Assembly: GCA_000063505.1 (NCBI GenBank)
Contig: CT971583.1
Span: forward strand, 775,918 to 839,917
Length of the DNA stretch: 64,000 nucleotides
Direction: 5' to 3'
Source of the DNA: Synechococcus sp. WH 7803
GTDB taxonomy: Bacteria; Cyanobacteriota; Cyanobacteriia; PCC-6307; Cyanobiaceae
The position numbers and the translations under genes were made by a program. A model generated the notes under the pieces. That model did no database searches. It was not told the DNA's origin and saw only the letters and a program-made list of their open reading frames with translations. This document shows, piece after piece, positions 25,810 to 32,847 of this stretch. How positions within the stretch are numbered: position 1 is the first letter of the stretch; each line of letters starts with the position of its first letter.

Positions 25810-25892
25810 AAGCGGCTCAACTTCCAGAAGGCGAGGCTGGTCACAGCTGCGCCGAAGCCCAGGAACAAAGTGAGAAACATTTCACTGCTCAT
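25788..25892 (-). CDS. Possible 34-residue single-pass membrane protein
   Basis: ATG 25892 to stop 25788, overlapping the end of the facing gene by 22 bp. It reads as MSSE, then one TM helix (MFLTLFLGFGAAVTSLAFW), then a basic end (KLSRFQSTNRL). This is the size and layout of small photosystem or cytochrome b6f subunits, but I cannot match it to one. No clear ribosome site. Confidence 0.35.
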   Translation of the reverse strand: MSSEMFLTLFLGFGAAVTSLAFWKLSRFQSTNRL

Positions 25893-26029
25893 GTCAAGCA
25901 AGCGACATAGAAGTATGCATACTGGCGGTTTCTGCGTGAAGGTGTGGGGCGGAGCGGGTCTTTGCCTGGGTATTTCTGCTCAAAGATGGACAAAACATCT
26001 GCCGAGCTCGCGGGCTCGCGGCTTAAGTC

Positions 26030-26037
26030 GTTACATT
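26030..26037 (+). promoter_or_regulatory. HLR1-like half-site upstream of doxX
   Basis: GTTACATT exactly fits one half of the RpaB-bound HLR1 consensus, 23 bp before the GTG of the DoxX gene. No second half-site lies 10 bp away. The surrounding 25893-26059 intergenic stretch is otherwise empty. Confidence 0.25.
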
Positions 26038-26059
26038 TCCTAAACTTACCGACATCGCA

Positions 26060-26557
26060 GTGCTCAGAACGATTCTCTCCAAGCCATTGCTCTCCGATGT
26101 GGGCCTGCTTGTGCTTCGTGTTTTCACCGGCACGCTTCTGATTCATCACGGTTACGAGAAGCTCGCCAATATTGAAAATTTCGCTGACGCCTTCGTGCGT
26201 CCGCTTCACCTTCCCTTCCCCATCGTTCTCTCCTACATCGCAGCGTTCTCTGAGATCGGCGGCAGTTGGCTTCTGATCACAGGACTGCTCACTCGATTCG
26301 GAGCTCTGGCAATTCTTGGAACGATCACGGTGGCGATCTACCACGCAGTGATCACCGCTGGTTTCAACATCTACCTGCTGGAGCTTCTCGGCCTTTACTT
26401 CGCTGCCGCCGCTGCCGTCCTCGCCGTTGGTCCAGGTTGTTTCGCCATTGATGAGCTGATTGTTCGTCGTTTCAATCCCGAGACGGCCAAGCAGTCTGAA
26501 TCCGCTGATGATGCCTATGTCTCCAATGGCACCATCAGCCAGGGCGCTGAGGCCTGA
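26060..26557 (+). CDS. DoxX-family membrane protein
   Basis: 165 residues from GTG 26060. Four hydrophobic helices, with the LRVFTGTLLIHHGYEKL start and AFSEIGGSWLLITGLLTRFG centre typical of DoxX. The last ~40 residues are polar and acidic. DoxX proteins are linked to thiosulfate or thiol oxidation and oxidative stress in other bacteria; the role here is unknown. A strong terminator follows. A more divergent family member is at 44612. Confidence 0.87.
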   Translation: MLRTILSKPLLSDVGLLVLRVFTGTLLIHHGYEKLANIENFADAFVRPLHLPFPIVLSYIAAFSEIGGSWLLITGLLTRFGALAILGTITVAIYHAVITAGFNIYLLELLGLYFAAAAAVLAVGPGCFAIDELIVRRFNPETAKQSESADDAYVSNGTISQGAEA

Positions 26558-26587
26558 ATTTTCTTCCAAGTTGAAGAAACAAATTCG

Positions 26588-26624
26588 ATTGGATTGAAGC
26601 TCTAGCTTCAGTCCAATTTTTTTT
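26588..26624 (+). terminator. Rho-independent terminator of doxX
   Basis: A stem of ATTGGATTGAAGC (26588-26600) with GCTTCAGTCCAAT, one G-T pair, a TCTA loop, then a run of nine T. Confidence 0.92.
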
Positions 26625-26634
26625 GGTTGGACTC

Positions 26635-26814
26635 ATGGACTTGATGACTGCGCCCACGATCAGTTTGCTGATCTTTGGTGCTTTCTTTGCTGCACTGCAG
26701 ATCTGGTGGATTGGCTCACTGATGATGAGAAACCGACGGCGTTCCGGCGAGAGGCCCCTCACGACCTCTCAGTTCCGCCGAGATCTTGAACGCATCTTCA
26801 AGAACAACGCTTGA
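26635..26814 (+). CDS. Small membrane protein, 59 aa
   Basis: ATG 26635. One TM helix (ISLLIFGAFFAALQIWWIGSL) is followed by a basic tail with RNRRRSGERP and FRRDLERIFKNN. It starts 10 bp after the doxX terminator, so it may be expressed from its own weak promoter or by read-through. Function unknown. Confidence 0.6.
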   Translation: MDLMTAPTISLLIFGAFFAALQIWWIGSLMMRNRRRSGERPLTTSQFRRDLERIFKNNA

Positions 26815-26826
26815 GCAGACCCCGCT

Positions 26827-26982
26827 TCAATAGCTCGACTGAGGCAGGGTGAATCCTGATTGCATGTGCTGGACATCAAGCATGACCCAGGTGAGCCACA
26901 CCAAAAGGGCCACTACTCCCGATCCCGCGGCGAAACGTCCCAGATTGCGGATCAGAAGTTCGAAGACGCTGACTTCCTTCAT
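26827..26982 (-). CDS. Small membrane protein, 51 aa
   Basis: ATG 26982. Begins MKEVSVFELLIRNLGRFAAG, then one TM helix (VVALLVWLTWVML) and a polar tail. A longer reading of this frame to 27489 would run antisense through the SRAP gene and is rejected. Function unknown. Confidence 0.5.
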   Translation of the reverse strand: MKEVSVFELLIRNLGRFAAGSGVVALLVWLTWVMLDVQHMQSGFTLPQSSY

Positions 26983-27024
26983 TGAATCCGATCGTGTGCC
27001 CACATCTTGCTTGATCGTGGTCTG

Positions 27025-27660
27025 ATGTGCGGACGCTTTGCTCTCTCGATTCCGGCGTCGGACTTGCCGTTGCCGTTGCGCCAGCGCTTGGATCCAGCAC
27101 ACCAGAATCGCTATGCACCTCGCGACCTGATTGGCCCGGGGGAACCTCTGCTGGTCTTGCGCAGGGAGGACAAGGACGCCTCTGCTGCTCTGATGCTCTG
27201 GGGTTTGATTCCAGGCTGGACCAAGGACCCCCTGAGCGGACCGCGACCCTTCAATGCCCGAGTGGAAACCCTGGATGACAAGGCCATGTTCCGGGGAGCC
27301 TGGCGTCACCGGCGTTGTTTGATTCCAGCCAGCTGTTTCTTTGAAAAGGGCTGGCGGATTCGCCGAGCCGACCATCAACCGTTCTGGCTGGCAGGCCTCT
27401 GGGAGCGCTGGCTTGGTGCGGATGGCAGCGAAATCGAGAGTGTCACGATTCTCACCACCACCCCCAATGCCTTGATCCGACCCCTGCACCCGCGCATGCC
27501 GGTGGTGATCCCGGATGGGCTCGAGGATGGATGGATGGCGGCTGTTGACGGAGCGGGCCTAAGGGCTTTGCAGCCTTTACTGGATGCTTGGGATCCCACG
27601 GGTTGGATCAGGGATCGGCCTGGTGACAGCGAGCAGCTGTCGTTGTTTGAAAGGGCCTAG
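27025..27660 (+). CDS. SRAP domain protein (HMCES/YedK family)
   Basis: 211 residues from ATG 27025. Catalytic Cys2 follows the initiator Met (MCGRF), as the family needs. FNARVET, CFFEK (Glu) and LHPRMPVVI (His) complete the active site. SRAP proteins form a covalent thiazolidine link to abasic sites in single-stranded DNA and protect them at replication forks. A start at 27007 would bury Cys2 and is rejected. Confidence 0.95.
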   Translation: MCGRFALSIPASDLPLPLRQRLDPAHQNRYAPRDLIGPGEPLLVLRREDKDASAALMLWGLIPGWTKDPLSGPRPFNARVETLDDKAMFRGAWRHRRCLIPASCFFEKGWRIRRADHQPFWLAGLWERWLGADGSEIESVTILTTTPNALIRPLHPRMPVVIPDGLEDGWMAAVDGAGLRALQPLLDAWDPTGWIRDRPGDSEQLSLFERA

Positions 27661-27728
27661 TCGTGTTGCAAGACACCGTTGCCAACCCTTGCTGCCCTTA
27701 AGTTTCTGACGCAGAGACTCAAAGAATC

Positions 27729-28043
27729 ATGCAGCTCTATTTCGTTGTGGGCACCATCCCCGATATCGACAGCCAGCTTGATGTGTACAGGGAATTCATC
27801 AACTATTTCGAAGGGGGTTGTCAGAACGACTGCTTTGAAGGCTTTGAATTGATTCAGCGCGCTCATCTGCCTGGGCAAGGTCAGGTGGTGGCTCTGATGA
27901 AGGCCCGCGGCACGGAGGAACTCTTCCGCCATCTCGCTCCCTGGCGTGCCCAGTTCGGCGTGGAGATGGAGATCACCCCCGCCATCAGTGATGCCGAGGT
28001 GGTGGCCAGTCACAAAGTTCTGTTCGCATCGATGGAGGACTGA
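27729..28043 (+). CDS. DUF3303-like small protein
   Basis: 104 residues from ATG 27729. The beta-alpha-beta pattern, with GQGQVVALMKARGTEELFRH and HLAPWRAQFGVEMEITPAIS, is like the DUF3303 protein at 22271 but more divergent. Function unknown. Convergent with the WbuC gene, 2 bp apart. Confidence 0.65.
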   Translation: MQLYFVVGTIPDIDSQLDVYREFINYFEGGCQNDCFEGFELIQRAHLPGQGQVVALMKARGTEELFRHLAPWRAQFGVEMEITPAISDAEVVASHKVLFASMED

Positions 28044-28045
28044 AT

Positions 28046-28570
28046 TCAATCGTTGCCCGTTTGGGCCCCTGTCGCCGGGGACTCCAGGAAGCGTTGGCGC
28101 CAGCTGCGCTCCTGGTCTTCGGCTGCAGGCGTCCGCTCCTGGGGAAACCTTTGGAGGAAGTCCTTGTCCTGGCAAGGTTGATAAGGCCCTTGCTTCAGCT
28201 CGAAAATCACAGAGTCGCGCTCCAGAGCCACCAAGCTGTGGAACTGACCTTCGGCCACTTCCACCCCTCGGACTGGCCCGGATGCTGAGAGCGTCTCCGT
28301 TTGAACGATCTCCCCCTCCGGGCTGAAGATCAGCAGGCCGATCATTCCCTGCAAAACAAGGAAGCACTCGAACCCTGCTCCCTCTCGATCGCGTTGATGA
28401 CGATGGGGACGCACGTAGGTACCGGGTTGCAGCACGTTGAGAAAGCGCTGCACCGGCTCAGCCTCCTGGTGGAAGTTGTGATTGCAGCGTTGCCTCGGTC
28501 GCTGGTCGGCTTCCGCCGCCAGTGCGTTGAACAGCGTTTGATCAATGCGCTGAAGCGCAGGTCGATTCAT
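28046..28570 (-). CDS. WbuC-family cupin metalloprotein
   Basis: 174 residues. N-terminal RCNHNFHQEAEPVQRFLN, then the cupin metal motif YVRPHRHQ and GFECFLVLQGMIGLLIFSPE, match the WbuC cupin fold. WbuC homologues are often near polysaccharide genes; the reaction is unknown. Last gene of a five-gene minus-strand operon; its ATG overlaps the stop of the micro-protein upstream. Confidence 0.85.
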   Translation of the reverse strand: MNRPALQRIDQTLFNALAAEADQRPRQRCNHNFHQEAEPVQRFLNVLQPGTYVRPHRHQRDREGAGFECFLVLQGMIGLLIFSPEGEIVQTETLSASGPVRGVEVAEGQFHSLVALERDSVIFELKQGPYQPCQDKDFLQRFPQERTPAAEDQERSWRQRFLESPATGAQTGND

Positions 28571-28737
28571 TGACGTTGCTCCCGCAGGCGGCGCATCGAA
28601 TTTCTTGGCATCCTCCTGTTCTCTCGAAGGGAAGGCATGACATCGTCCGGATGACGTGCGCGGGGATGAATGCTGATCAGGACGATGCCGATCAACAGCA
28701 AAAGAATCACTGCGCCAGCACGGAAGATCCGAAACAT
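28567..28737 (-). CDS. 56-residue membrane micro-protein in the phosphatase/WbuC operon
   Basis: ATG 28737 overlaps the phosphatase stop (TGATG), and its TGA overlaps the WbuC start (ATGA). One TM helix (AVILLLLIGIVLISI) follows MFRIFRAG, then a long basic tail with about ten Arg. The double coupling is the main evidence that it is real. Function unknown. Confidence 0.7.
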   Translation of the reverse strand: MFRIFRAGAVILLLLIGIVLISIHPRARHPDDVMPSLRENRRMPRNSMRRLREQRQ

Positions 28738-29189
28738 CAGTGACCGCTGATCAACGCCTTGATCAGTTGATCAATCTTCTGTTGCAGCAGCGTGATCGGA
28801 TCATCAACGGCATCAACCTCATCGAGATCTTTCACGCGCCAGAAGCGGATCTTCGTTTCCAGGTCAGGAAACAGCTCCTGCACCATCGGCCTGTGGGCAT
28901 CGGCGTCGACGGCCACCACCACATCGGCCTGTTCCACATCGTGTCGGCTGACCTGACGGGGCATCGCCAGTTGGGTTGGATTCACGGCAACGCCACGGTG
29001 TTGCAAGGCCGCCTGCGCCTCCTTGGCGATGGCGCCGACGTTGCCGCTGTCGGCTCTCACGTTCAAGCCAGCGGAGACAGCGTGAACGTCATCACATCGG
29101 CCCTGAAGAGCGATCTGATGGTTGAACCAGAGTTCCGAAAAGCGGCTCCGGAAATAATTTCCAGTGCAGAGAAAGAGAACGGTTTGCAT
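28737..29189 (-). CDS. Low-molecular-weight protein-tyrosine-phosphatase-like protein
   Basis: 150 residues. The P-loop CTGNYFRS gives Cys8 and Arg14 (C-x5-R). A late VDDPI holds the likely general-acid Asp. The usual CxGNxxRSP loop has Tyr/Phe inside, so it is a divergent member, perhaps arsenate-reductase- or LMW-PTP-like. Third in the operon, 8 bp after the upstream gene and overlapping the next. Confidence 0.82.
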   Translation of the reverse strand: MQTVLFLCTGNYFRSRFSELWFNHQIALQGRCDDVHAVSAGLNVRADSGNVGAIAKEAQAALQHRGVAVNPTQLAMPRQVSRHDVEQADVVVAVDADAHRPMVQELFPDLETKIRFWRVKDLDEVDAVDDPITLLQQKIDQLIKALISGH

Positions 29190-29197
29190 TGCCGCGG

Positions 29198-29707
29198 TCA
29201 GGACGCAGGGTCTTGAGGCGCTGCACCCACCACACTCTGCTCTAAAGGCAGGAGGTCATCGTCATCCGTTGCCCGACTGCGAACCGGTGCACTGAATCCT
29301 CGGGCGCGGGCATTTTTGACCTCAAACGGGCCCGGTGTGCCGGTGGGCACGGCCAGTCGCAGAGCGAACGGGTGCTCGCCAGGCTCCACATCACCAATGG
29401 AACCCACCCGGGTGCGGTTTTGAAGAACAGGTTCACCACTGCGGTCGAGGATCCTGGCGTACACGTCGGTATCGACGACGGCACGCCGTCCACTGTTGTT
29501 CACCATGCCGGTGAGCACATAGCAGCTGGCCCCTTCCGGACTGGTGATCGTGGGTCTGCTGGAGGCTGCGGGACTGGGCTGGGCTCCTGGATCCAAGGCA
29601 TCACAGGGAGCGAGCGCGACGCCCGTTAGGGGAAGATCGGCGGCGAAAACAGGTTGCGCCACAAGCATCAGCAGGGCAATCACCCCGGCAATCAAACTGT
29701 TGCGCAT
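29198..29707 (-). CDS. Exported protein of unknown function
   Basis: 169 residues with a clear signal peptide (LIAGVIALLMLVAQPVFAAD). The mature part has two Cys (in APCDAL and ASCYVL) and a beta-sandwich-like pattern (TGMVNNSGRRAVVDTDVYAR). It resembles FxLYD-type envelope proteins, but I cannot assign the family firmly. 3 bp after the upstream gene. Confidence 0.65.
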   Translation of the reverse strand: MRNSLIAGVIALLMLVAQPVFAADLPLTGVALAPCDALDPGAQPSPAASSRPTITSPEGASCYVLTGMVNNSGRRAVVDTDVYARILDRSGEPVLQNRTRVGSIGDVEPGEHPFALRLAVPTGTPGPFEVKNARARGFSAPVRSRATDDDDLLPLEQSVVGAAPQDPAS

Positions 29708-29710
29708 GGT

Positions 29711-29953
29711 TCAGTGCTGCAGGTTTGAAACGGTGTTGGTGAGCTCGGCCACATCGGAAAGACCATTCACATCGAACCAGGGAGCCGTGGCCCAGTCGAA
29801 TCCCTCCCCGAAGGTGTTGTCTGGAGCTGTGATGTACCAATGGCAGTTCACATCGGGAACATCAACAGCGCACTGGGACCAGTCGTTCTGCCACTGAGGA
29901 ACCTGCACCCACATCACTGCGGCGAAGAGCAAGGAGAGGAGGCTTCTCAGCAC
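29711..29953 (-). CDS. Small exported protein, 80 aa
   Basis: GTG 29953 gives an N-terminal hydrophobic signal (LRSLLSLLFAAVMWVQV) and a mature part with two Cys (SQCAVD, VNCHWY) and many aromatics. Longer readings of this frame run into the divergent SPFH gene and look unlike protein. First gene of the five-gene operon; function unknown. Confidence 0.55.
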   Translation of the reverse strand: MLRSLLSLLFAAVMWVQVPQWQNDWSQCAVDVPDVNCHWYITAPDNTFGEGFDWATAPWFDVNGLSDVAELTNTVSNLQH

Positions 29954-30038
29954 GGGACCCAGACAGGATGGCTGGACGCTACCAGGGTTCTGATGGGCTT
30001 GCGAGCACTGTGGCTTTCCTCTCGCTAGGACGTGGGAA

Positions 30039-30872
30039 GTGATTCGTCTTCGACGCCACCCCCGCATGCAAAGTCCATCGCCGATGCGTTCTGTCAACTC
30101 CGGAGGTCCGGAGGGGGGCTTGGTGGCCATCGTGGCCCTTGTGCTGGCTGGATTGCTGCTGCTGGCGCAATCGTTGTTCGTCGTTCCTGCAGGTGAAGTG
30201 GCCGTGATCACCACCCTGGGCAAGGTGAGCGGGACGCCACGGCAACCGGGCCTCAATGTGAAAGCACCTTTGGTTCAGCAGGTATGGCCCTTCAGCATTC
30301 GCACCCAGGTGCGGCCTGAGAATTTCGCCACGCTCACCAAAGATCTCCAAGTCATCCAGGCCACAGCCACCATCAAGTACGCCTTGCGTCCCGATGAAGC
30401 CGGCAGGGTTTACAGCACGATCGCCAGCAGCGACCGTGATGTGTATCCGCGGATTATCCAGCCATCGCTCCTTAAAGCACTCAAGTCGGTGTTTTCGCAG
30501 TACGAGCTGGTCACGATCGCGTCGGAGTGGAACGACATCTCTGCCCTGGTGGCCAGCACCGTGGCTGAAGAGCTGGATCAGTTCGATTACGTGAAAGTGG
30601 TGGGTCTGGATCTCACCGGTCTTGAGATTGCCGAGGAATACCGGGCGGCGATTGAGCAGAAGCAGATCGCTGAACAGCAGCTTCTGCGGGCTCAGACCGA
30701 GGTGAAGATCGCTGAGCAGGAGGCCCTCCGCTACGACACGCTGAACAAGAGCCTCGATGACCAGGTGCTCTACAAGCTCTTCCTCGACAAGTGGGATGGT
30801 CAGACCGAGGTGGTCCCAGGCTTGCCAGGAACTGCAGGCGGCACGCCGCCGGTGATTGTTGGGCGGCGATGA
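30039..30872 (+). CDS. SPFH/Band 7 (prohibitin/stomatin-like) membrane protein
   Basis: 277 residues from GTG 30039, with AGGA 8 bp upstream; ATG 30066 and 30084 are alternatives. One N-terminal TM helix (LVAIVALVLAGLLLLAQSLF) precedes the Band 7 domain starting VVPAGEVAVITTLGKV. A long coiled coil (about 200-245; EYRAAIEQKQIAEQQLLRAQ) drives oligomer rings. Prohibitin-like proteins organise membrane microdomains and proteases. ATGA overlap with the next gene. Confidence 0.92.
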   Translation: MIRLRRHPRMQSPSPMRSVNSGGPEGGLVAIVALVLAGLLLLAQSLFVVPAGEVAVITTLGKVSGTPRQPGLNVKAPLVQQVWPFSIRTQVRPENFATLTKDLQVIQATATIKYALRPDEAGRVYSTIASSDRDVYPRIIQPSLLKALKSVFSQYELVTIASEWNDISALVASTVAEELDQFDYVKVVGLDLTGLEIAEEYRAAIEQKQIAEQQLLRAQTEVKIAEQEALRYDTLNKSLDDQVLYKLFLDKWDGQTEVVPGLPGTAGGTPPVIVGRR

Positions 30873-31360
30873 ACCGGTCGTTCAGCATGAATCGTCTTGA
30901 TCCCAGGCTGATCGTTCCACCGGTCATCAGCAATGTGTTTCCAGGGCGCCGTCTCGCGCTTTGGTTGTTTGCTCCCCTGGTGTTGGTGACGCTCTGGCGC
31001 AGTCAGCATCATTTGCTGGCTGCTGATGGTGGTGCGCAGTCGATCGCTCATATTCCTCTCGACGGCTATTCCGATCCTGCGGCAGCCACGATCGTGGGTG
31101 TGTTTGCTCTCTGGGGACTCAGCCAGCTGATCCTGGCGTTTCTGCAACTGCTGGCTCTGTTGCGCTACCGGGCCATGATTCCTTTGTTCTATCTGCTGAC
31201 GTTGATCGAATACAGCGTGAGAGCCACTTACATCCCGGCGTGGCGTCCAATCCCCACCAGCGCCACAGCACCGGGGGCTCTGATCAATGTCCCTATCGCC
31301 GTCGCTTCTCTGCTGCTGTTGCTTCTCAGCATCTGGCCCCGGCGGGAGGTGCGCGCATGA
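30869..31360 (+). CDS. Integral membrane protein coupled to the SPFH gene
   Basis: 163 residues from ATG 30869, overlapping the SPFH stop (ATGA). Four hydrophobic helices, with polar loops containing LWRSQHHLLAADGG and SVRATYIPAWRPIP. I do not recognise the family. The tight coupling suggests it works with the SPFH protein. Confidence 0.7.
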   Translation: MNRSFSMNRLDPRLIVPPVISNVFPGRRLALWLFAPLVLVTLWRSQHHLLAADGGAQSIAHIPLDGYSDPAAATIVGVFALWGLSQLILAFLQLLALLRYRAMIPLFYLLTLIEYSVRATYIPAWRPIPTSATAPGALINVPIAVASLLLLLLSIWPRREVRA

Positions 31361-31533
31361 CCCAGCGCACGGCCACCGGCCTGGTTCTGGTGCTCCTGGT
31401 GGGTTTGATCACCCATTGCGCATCCCAAATGCGCACACGCGTCCGCTACCGGGTGCTGCCTCAGCAGCAGCCCGGCAGGCTTCTGCCGGTTCCCGTCAGG
31501 CATCCGCCCTCCAAGCCTGGCTTGCTTCTCTGA
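31357..31533 (+). CDS. 58-residue membrane-anchored protein, third gene of the SPFH operon
   Basis: ATG 31357 overlaps the stop of the upstream membrane gene (ATGA). An N-terminal hydrophobic helix (GLVLVLLVGLITHCA) ends in a Cys, which could be a lipobox (LITHC is not ideal), then a Arg/Pro-rich tail. Function unknown. Confidence 0.55.
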   Translation: MTQRTATGLVLVLLVGLITHCASQMRTRVRYRVLPQQQPGRLLPVPVRHPPSKPGLLL

Positions 31534-31631
31534 GTTTGGATCGCTGCGGCCGTCTGTAACGGCACGTTGACAGGAGCCACGCCAGAGAAAAGCGCGCGCC
31601 TACAACGGGTGAGTCCCTGGATGAGACCACG

Positions 31632-31790
31632 ATGGAGATCAGTTTTGGCAGGGACCTGGCCCGTTCGCTTGCTCTGATGCTTCTGGAATTGCGGGCTGAA
31701 CTCGATGAGTTCGCTTACCAGGTTGAACACCATCCCGACGCTGCGCCGACGGCTGTGGAGCGTTGCCTGACGTCTCAGGCGCCTCGGTAG
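31632..31790 (+). CDS. Small helical protein, 52 aa
   Basis: ATG 31632. MEISFGRDLARSLALMLLEL opens an amphipathic helix, followed by a HHPDAAPTAVERCL end. It overlaps the end of the facing DCC gene by 16 bp. Composition fits a real protein, but there is no family match. Confidence 0.45.
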   Translation: MEISFGRDLARSLALMLLELRAELDEFAYQVEHHPDAAPTAVERCLTSQAPR

Positions 31791-32158
31791 TCAGGATCGA
31801 GAGGAAGGCCCTTCAACCCCAAGGCGATCTGACGAGCTGCCAGCAGCCCCGGGTAAAGAAGATTGGCGCGCCGGGTGTCACTGAACACGCCATGAAGAAT
31901 GCGCAGCAGCGGGTCGCTTGGTGTGAGGTTCTGGCAAAGCATGGCGATGGCTTCGCTGCCATGCCAAATCTGCTCGCCGTCCATCAGCACGGCGCCATTG
32001 CTGATGTTGTAGCCACGCGTCCTGAGCATGGATCTGAGTTCATGATCGCTGCGGCCGTCGCGAATCACGAGGTCTGGAATCCCCCCAAGCAACTCACTGC
32101 GGAGAGCGAAATGCCGGCAGAACGGGCAGCCGCCGTCGTAAACGAGTGTGAGAGCCAT
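31775..32158 (-). CDS. DCC-family (DUF393) thiol-disulfide oxidoreductase-like protein
   Basis: 127 residues from ATG 32158 (ATG 32167 is also in frame). The hallmark YDGGCPFCRHFA carries the DxxCxxC pair that defines DCC/DUF393, a thioredoxin-like family. DGRSDHELRSMLRT and GSEAIAMLC are typical later parts. Partner unknown. Confidence 0.87.
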   Translation of the reverse strand: MALTLVYDGGCPFCRHFALRSELLGGIPDLVIRDGRSDHELRSMLRTRGYNISNGAVLMDGEQIWHGSEAIAMLCQNLTPSDPLLRILHGVFSDTRRANLLYPGLLAARQIALGLKGLPLDPDYRGA

Positions 32159-32289
32159 GGCGCGCATTCTGGCGTGCTTAGGGAGTTTTCAGCCGCTGCT
32201 CAGCCAATTTTCAGTGCCGTTTTTGTAGGGACGATCGAGGCTCAAGCCACGGGGGACGCACCCATCCCCGCACTGTTCGGGAGCTTCTC

Positions 32290-32454
32290 ATGACTGACTA
32301 CGAAGTTCATCTACGCCGTTACGGCGGTGCCATGCATGGCCCAATGATCATCAGGCTGGAAGCGGAAGACCCCGTGCAAGCCCAGCGCGCCGCCCGCGAT
32401 CTCTGCCCTGGTGCGGTCGTGACGCGGGTTGAGCCGACCTACTCCATGCGCTGA
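32290..32454 (+). CDS. Small conserved-looking protein, 54 aa
   Basis: ATG 32290. MTDYEVHLRRYGGAMHGPMI, then LEAEDPVQAQRAARDLCPGA and a VTRVEPTYSMR end; it reads like a compact beta-alpha-beta protein. Function unknown; it stands between the DCC gene and the 104-aa protein. Confidence 0.6.
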   Translation: MTDYEVHLRRYGGAMHGPMIIRLEAEDPVQAQRAARDLCPGAVVTRVEPTYSMR

Positions 32455-32519
32455 GGGGACCATTGCACTCTGAACGGTAGGTTGACCTCATTACACCAAT
32501 CGGATCGCACGTCCCTGGA

Positions 32520-32834
32520 ATGGCAGACAAGGAACTCCTCAGAGAAGTGGCGCTTGAGCTCTGGAGCTCAGTGAAGAAGCTGCGCCCAGGTCTGCCACGG
32601 GAATCACGCCTGGAACTCACCCTCAAGGCGTTGATGGTGATCGGGGATCTCAGTGATCAGATTCAGGCTGCGGTGGTGGTGGGGCTGATTGCCGAACAGG
32701 AGCCCCCTGACAGTGAGCCTGAAGGACAGGATGTCACCCTCAAGGAAGAGAGTTCAGCAAAGGCCGGTTCGGACGTTGAGCAAACTCCGGACGGACGCCG
32801 GGTGGTGCGCCGTCGCTCCAGGTCCGCAGGCTGA
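32520..32834 (+). CDS. Conserved hypothetical protein, 104 aa
   Basis: ATG 32520. A helical N-terminal half (KELLREVALELWSSVKKLRP, LTLKALMVIGDLSDQIQAAV) is followed by an acidic disordered stretch and a basic end (RRVVRRRSRSAG). It may bind nucleic acid through the tail, which is inference only. Convergent with the GH57 gene. Confidence 0.6.
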   Translation: MADKELLREVALELWSSVKKLRPGLPRESRLELTLKALMVIGDLSDQIQAAVVVGLIAEQEPPDSEPEGQDVTLKEESSAKAGSDVEQTPDGRRVVRRRSRSAG

Positions 32835-32847
32835 ACGCGGCCCATCG

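Noticed and set aside
25889-26569. 226-codon minus-strand frame opposite doxX
   Set aside because: It covers the doxX promoter and coding region and has a shadow-like, Glu/Asn-rich composition; DoxX helices are clear on the plus strand.
26983-27489. N-terminal extension of the 51-aa minus-strand membrane protein
   Set aside because: It would run antisense through the SRAP gene, whose Cys2 and active-site motifs are intact.
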